Source: an uncultured Bacillota bacterium
GTDB taxonomy: Bacteria; Bacillota; Clostridia; Tissierellales; Tepidimicrobiaceae
Reading direction: 5' to 3'
NCBI GenBank assembly: GCA_937967955.1
Contig: CALBUB010000069.1
Location: 1-8,811 of the forward strand
DNA: 8,811 nt
The position numbers and the translations under genes were made by a program. Under the pieces are notes generated by a model that was not told the origin of the DNA, ran no database searches, and worked only from the letters and a program-made list of their open reading frames with translations. This document shows, piece after piece, positions 6,823-8,811 of this stretch. Position 1 is the stretch's first letter, and every line of letters begins with the position of its first letter.

Positions 6823-7962
6823 ATGGCATATAGATTAAAAGCACTGACGCCTATCCATATACATAGTGGAGACGTCCTACAACCTATGGAATACATGGTG
6901 CAGGATGAAGAAGTGCTTATATTTGATGAAATGGATGTAATCAGATCTATAAAAGAAAATGAGCTGTTAAACGATGAGCTATTGAGAAGCTATGCTTTTT
7001 CATCTAAAAGGTCTGAATACTATAAGAATCTAGATTACTATATTAATAAAGGTATTATTGATGATAGCATTGTAGATAAATATAAGGTTAAAGCAGTTAA
7101 TAGGTCAGCAGATTTAAATGGGAAGCAAATTTATAGAACCATGAGAAATATACAAGGAACCTATATTCCTGGTTCCTCTATAAAAGGAGTAATTAGAACA
7201 GCAATACTATATGACTATGTGTTGAAGAAGGGCATTGACTACATAAAAGAAGCAGTGGACTTTATCGAAAGAAATCGTAGATCTAGATTTAGTATTGATG
7301 ACTACATTATTTATTTTACTAATACAAAAAAAGACAATAAGAAAAATATTCAGGGAGATCCTTTTAAATTCTTAATTGTCAGAGATGTCAATATGGCAAA
7401 AAATGAAGTAGTTATATATGATGAAACCATATATAACATCAACAGATTTATTACAGGCAATACTATTGAAGCTATTAAGGAAGGAGACTATACAGAGTCT
7501 TTTAAATTTGAGATAATAGCAAATGAGAAAAATTCACAGTCTTTGAATAAGAAGGTAGAATACAATCTTGACTTAATCAAGTATTTAAATACTAAAGAGA
7601 TAATGAGGGTGTTGTACCAGTTTTCTAAAGACATAATAGATGATGAAATAGAGTACTTTAAACAACAGAATAATAATCTATTCAATTCAAAAGAGGTAAT
7701 AAAAAAACTAAAGGAAATAAAGGACAAAAATAGCATAGATTCACCAGTAATTAGGATTGGAAAAGGAAAAGGATATAAATCAAATACATTAGGCTTGGCC
7801 ATAAAGAAGTTGGACAAGGATTATTATAATAGAGAGATTAAAAACATTGCTAAGCCATACAAATATAGAGAAAGATATGAGTTTCCAAAGACAAGGAATT
7901 TTGTGGGAAGTTCTGTATCACCGAAGCTATTAGGGTTTACAATATTAGAAAAGGTAGATTAA
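6823..7962 (+). CDS. csm5: Csm5, RAMP subunit at the crRNA 3' end
   Basis: This 379-residue RAMP caps the 3' end of the Csm filament. In Staphylococcus epidermidis it also helps recruit nucleases that trim the crRNA 3' end. Family blocks are seen in order: LTPIHIHSGDVLQPMEY (8-24), the opening RAMP strand and loop; TYIPGSSIKGVIRTAILYDY (113-132), the crRNA-contacting motif; and RIGKGKGYKSNTLGLA (311-326), the glycine-rich loop. The C-terminal KTRNF (356-360) with SPKLLGF (366-372) corresponds to the end block typical of Csm5. The middle (about 150-300) is charged, helix-rich and poorly conserved, as usual in this family. The start follows AGGTGA (6813-6818). The stop is 1 nt before cas6, so the two are probably translationally coupled. 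Confidence 0.96.
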   Translation: MAYRLKALTPIHIHSGDVLQPMEYMVQDEEVLIFDEMDVIRSIKENELLNDELLRSYAFSSKRSEYYKNLDYYINKGIIDDSIVDKYKVKAVNRSADLNGKQIYRTMRNIQGTYIPGSSIKGVIRTAILYDYVLKKGIDYIKEAVDFIERNRRSRFSIDDYIIYFTNTKKDNKKNIQGDPFKFLIVRDVNMAKNEVVIYDETIYNINRFITGNTIEAIKEGDYTESFKFEIIANEKNSQSLNKKVEYNLDLIKYLNTKEIMRVLYQFSKDIIDDEIEYFKQQNNNLFNSKEVIKKLKEIKDKNSIDSPVIRIGKGKGYKSNTLGLAIKKLDKDYYNREIKNIAKPYKYRERYEFPKTRNFVGSSVSPKLLGFTILEKVD

Positions 7963-7963
7963 C

Positions 7964-8728
7964 ATGCTAAATATAAAAAGTGTCGAGTATACTATACGCT
8001 TTTTAACTGAAGCAAACTTTAGGGAAGCTCCAGAAATTGCAATTTTCAAATCAATATTTAAGAGGCTAAAAAATATTTTGTGCATAAATAGTGAAAGAAG
8101 GTGTACAAGCTGTTATCATAGCAACAAATGTTTATACAATTTTATATCAGCAGGGGATTTTTCAAATATTGATATGGTACCTATAATAATAAAAAAGCCT
8201 TTAATTTCAAAGATGAGTTTTACTGAAGGAAGTATAATGAAATTAAAGTTTGTATTTTTAGGGGATGCAGCCTTGCATATGGATTTTATAGATTTTGTAT
8301 TAAAGGAGTTTGAAGTAAAAGGCCTCTTTAAAGAGGGGTATAGATTTTCCATTGCAAATAGGCGCTTAAGCAACAATTGTATGGCTGTAATTAATGGTCC
8401 TATAAAAAATATCCAAATATTAACCCCTATAGATAAAGCCAATAATATATTCATCCATGAAAAGGAGAAAATAGAGAAGCTAAACAAATTATATAATATA
8501 ACCCAGGAAGCCCTAGAAATAATAGAAGAACCTTATAAAACAGACTTTATAGAATTTAATATTAAAAGACCTATATATTTAGGAGCAAATAGGTTTAGAG
8601 TAAAAGGTTTTGTGGGGAAAATAAATTTTACTAAGCCTGTTAATTTAACTCCTCTGCTGGCAATAATGAAAACTATTGGGGCTGGTAAGTACTATGCCAT
8701 AGGTGGAGGTAAAGTAGCCTACCTTTAA
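7964..8728 (+). CDS. cas6: Cas6, pre-crRNA processing endoribonuclease
   Basis: The 254-residue protein resembles the Cas6 family described by PF10040. Cas6 cuts the pre-crRNA within each repeat without metal, leaving an 8-nt 5' handle; here that would be ATTGAAAC. The N-terminal strand VEYTIRF (7-13) is followed by a cysteine cluster, C40, C47-x2-C50 and C56 in CTSCYHSNKCLYNF, that matches the C-x2-C...C-x-Y region of this subfamily and could bind a metal. The C-terminal GAGKYYAIGGGKVAYL (239-254) is the Cas6 glycine-rich loop at its usual place, right at the end. I cannot assign the catalytic histidine; H52, H105 and H165 are the only histidines. It is the last gene of the operon, 1 nt after csm5, with only a weak AAGG ribosome site, so it likely depends on coupling. 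RAMP fold certain; Cas6 rather than another RAMP is well supported by the C-terminus and context. Confidence 0.9.
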   Translation: MLNIKSVEYTIRFLTEANFREAPEIAIFKSIFKRLKNILCINSERRCTSCYHSNKCLYNFISAGDFSNIDMVPIIIKKPLISKMSFTEGSIMKLKFVFLGDAALHMDFIDFVLKEFEVKGLFKEGYRFSIANRRLSNNCMAVINGPIKNIQILTPIDKANNIFIHEKEKIEKLNKLYNITQEALEIIEEPYKTDFIEFNIKRPIYLGANRFRVKGFVGKINFTKPVNLTPLLAIMKTIGAGKYYAIGGGKVAYL

Positions 8729-8756
8729 AAAAGCAAAATGACACTACCATAGAAAA

Positions 8757-8810
8757 AAATTGTCGTCGACCTTAAGTAGTGCAAAAACCCCTGGAGGTCG
8801 ACGACAATTT
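8757..8810. repeat. Perfect 15-bp inverted repeat, possible CRISPR leader element or minus-strand terminator
   Basis: AAATTGTCGTCGACC (8757-8771) and GGTCGACGACAATTT (8796-8810) are perfect inverted repeats around a 24-nt centre (25 bp and 22 nt if T8772-A8795 is not counted as loop on both sides; the arms extend by one pair to 16 bp). The arms are much richer in GC than their surroundings and each carries a GTCGAC. The element starts 28 nt after the cas6 stop. From memory, and unverified, similar GTCGTCGACC...GGTCGACGACAA elements occur in leaders of type I-B/III arrays of Firmicutes, which would place a second array just right of the window. Read on the minus strand, the hairpin is followed by seven more Ts (complement of 8753-8759), so it could also terminate a leftward transcript. 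The structure is certain; the function is inference. Confidence 0.6.
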
Positions 8811-8811
8811 A

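Noticed and set aside
8116..8487. Minus-strand open frame of 123 codons opposite cas6.
   Set aside because: It is antisense to a well-supported gene, and the hydrophobic translation is the usual shadow of A-rich coding DNA.
8757..8810. Inverted repeat as the ends of an insertion sequence or MITE.
   Set aside because: The arms are only 24 nt apart, there is no flanking target-site duplication, and no transposase is present, so a hairpin or leader element is a better description.

Overview
This AT-rich, all-forward-strand window carries a complete type III-A (Csm) CRISPR-Cas effector locus between the end of one CRISPR array and a hairpin that may belong to the leader of a second. The AT-rich codon use, strong AAGGAGG-type ribosome binding sites, tight gene packing and ATTGAAAC-ended repeats suggest a low-GC Gram-positive bacterium, most likely a clostridial or Tissierella-like Firmicute. 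Nothing in the window fixes the genus.

Layout. Positions 23-522 hold eight 30-nt repeats and seven spacers. The last repeat is degenerate, and a rho-independent terminator follows at 529-557, so the array is transcribed left to right and its leader lies off the left edge. After an AT-rich gap comes a CARF-HEPN ancillary nuclease of the TIGR02221 (Csx2/TM1812, Csx1-like) family at 782-2068. It starts at a TTG preceded by a strong ribosome binding site. A 130-nt intergenic region precedes a compact six-gene operon: cas10/csm1 (2199-4580), csm2 (4582-5046), csm3 (5065-5811), csm4 (5826-6809), csm5 (6823-7962) and cas6 (7964-8728), with gaps of 1 to 18 nt. The window ends in a GC-containing inverted repeat at 8757-8810.

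How it should work. Cas6 cuts the pre-crRNA inside the repeats, leaving an 8-nt ATTGAAAC-type 5' handle. Cas10 and Csm2-Csm5 assemble on the crRNA. Csm3 cuts bound target RNA (Asp32 present). Cas10 has an HD nuclease site (H13-D14) for DNA and an intact GGDD (606-609) for making cyclic oligoadenylate. The CARF protein should sense that messenger and activate its HEPN RNase site (R390-x4-H395). All key residues are intact, so the system looks functional. No cas1, cas2, reverse transcriptase or dedicated ring nuclease is present, so spacer acquisition and signal shut-off must be encoded elsewhere or be built into the CARF protein.

I see no undescribed system here. The main second-look items are the terminal hairpin, the substituted repeat near the leader side of the array, the TIGR02221 effector in a csm locus in place of the usual Csm6, and repeated short motifs upstream of cas10.
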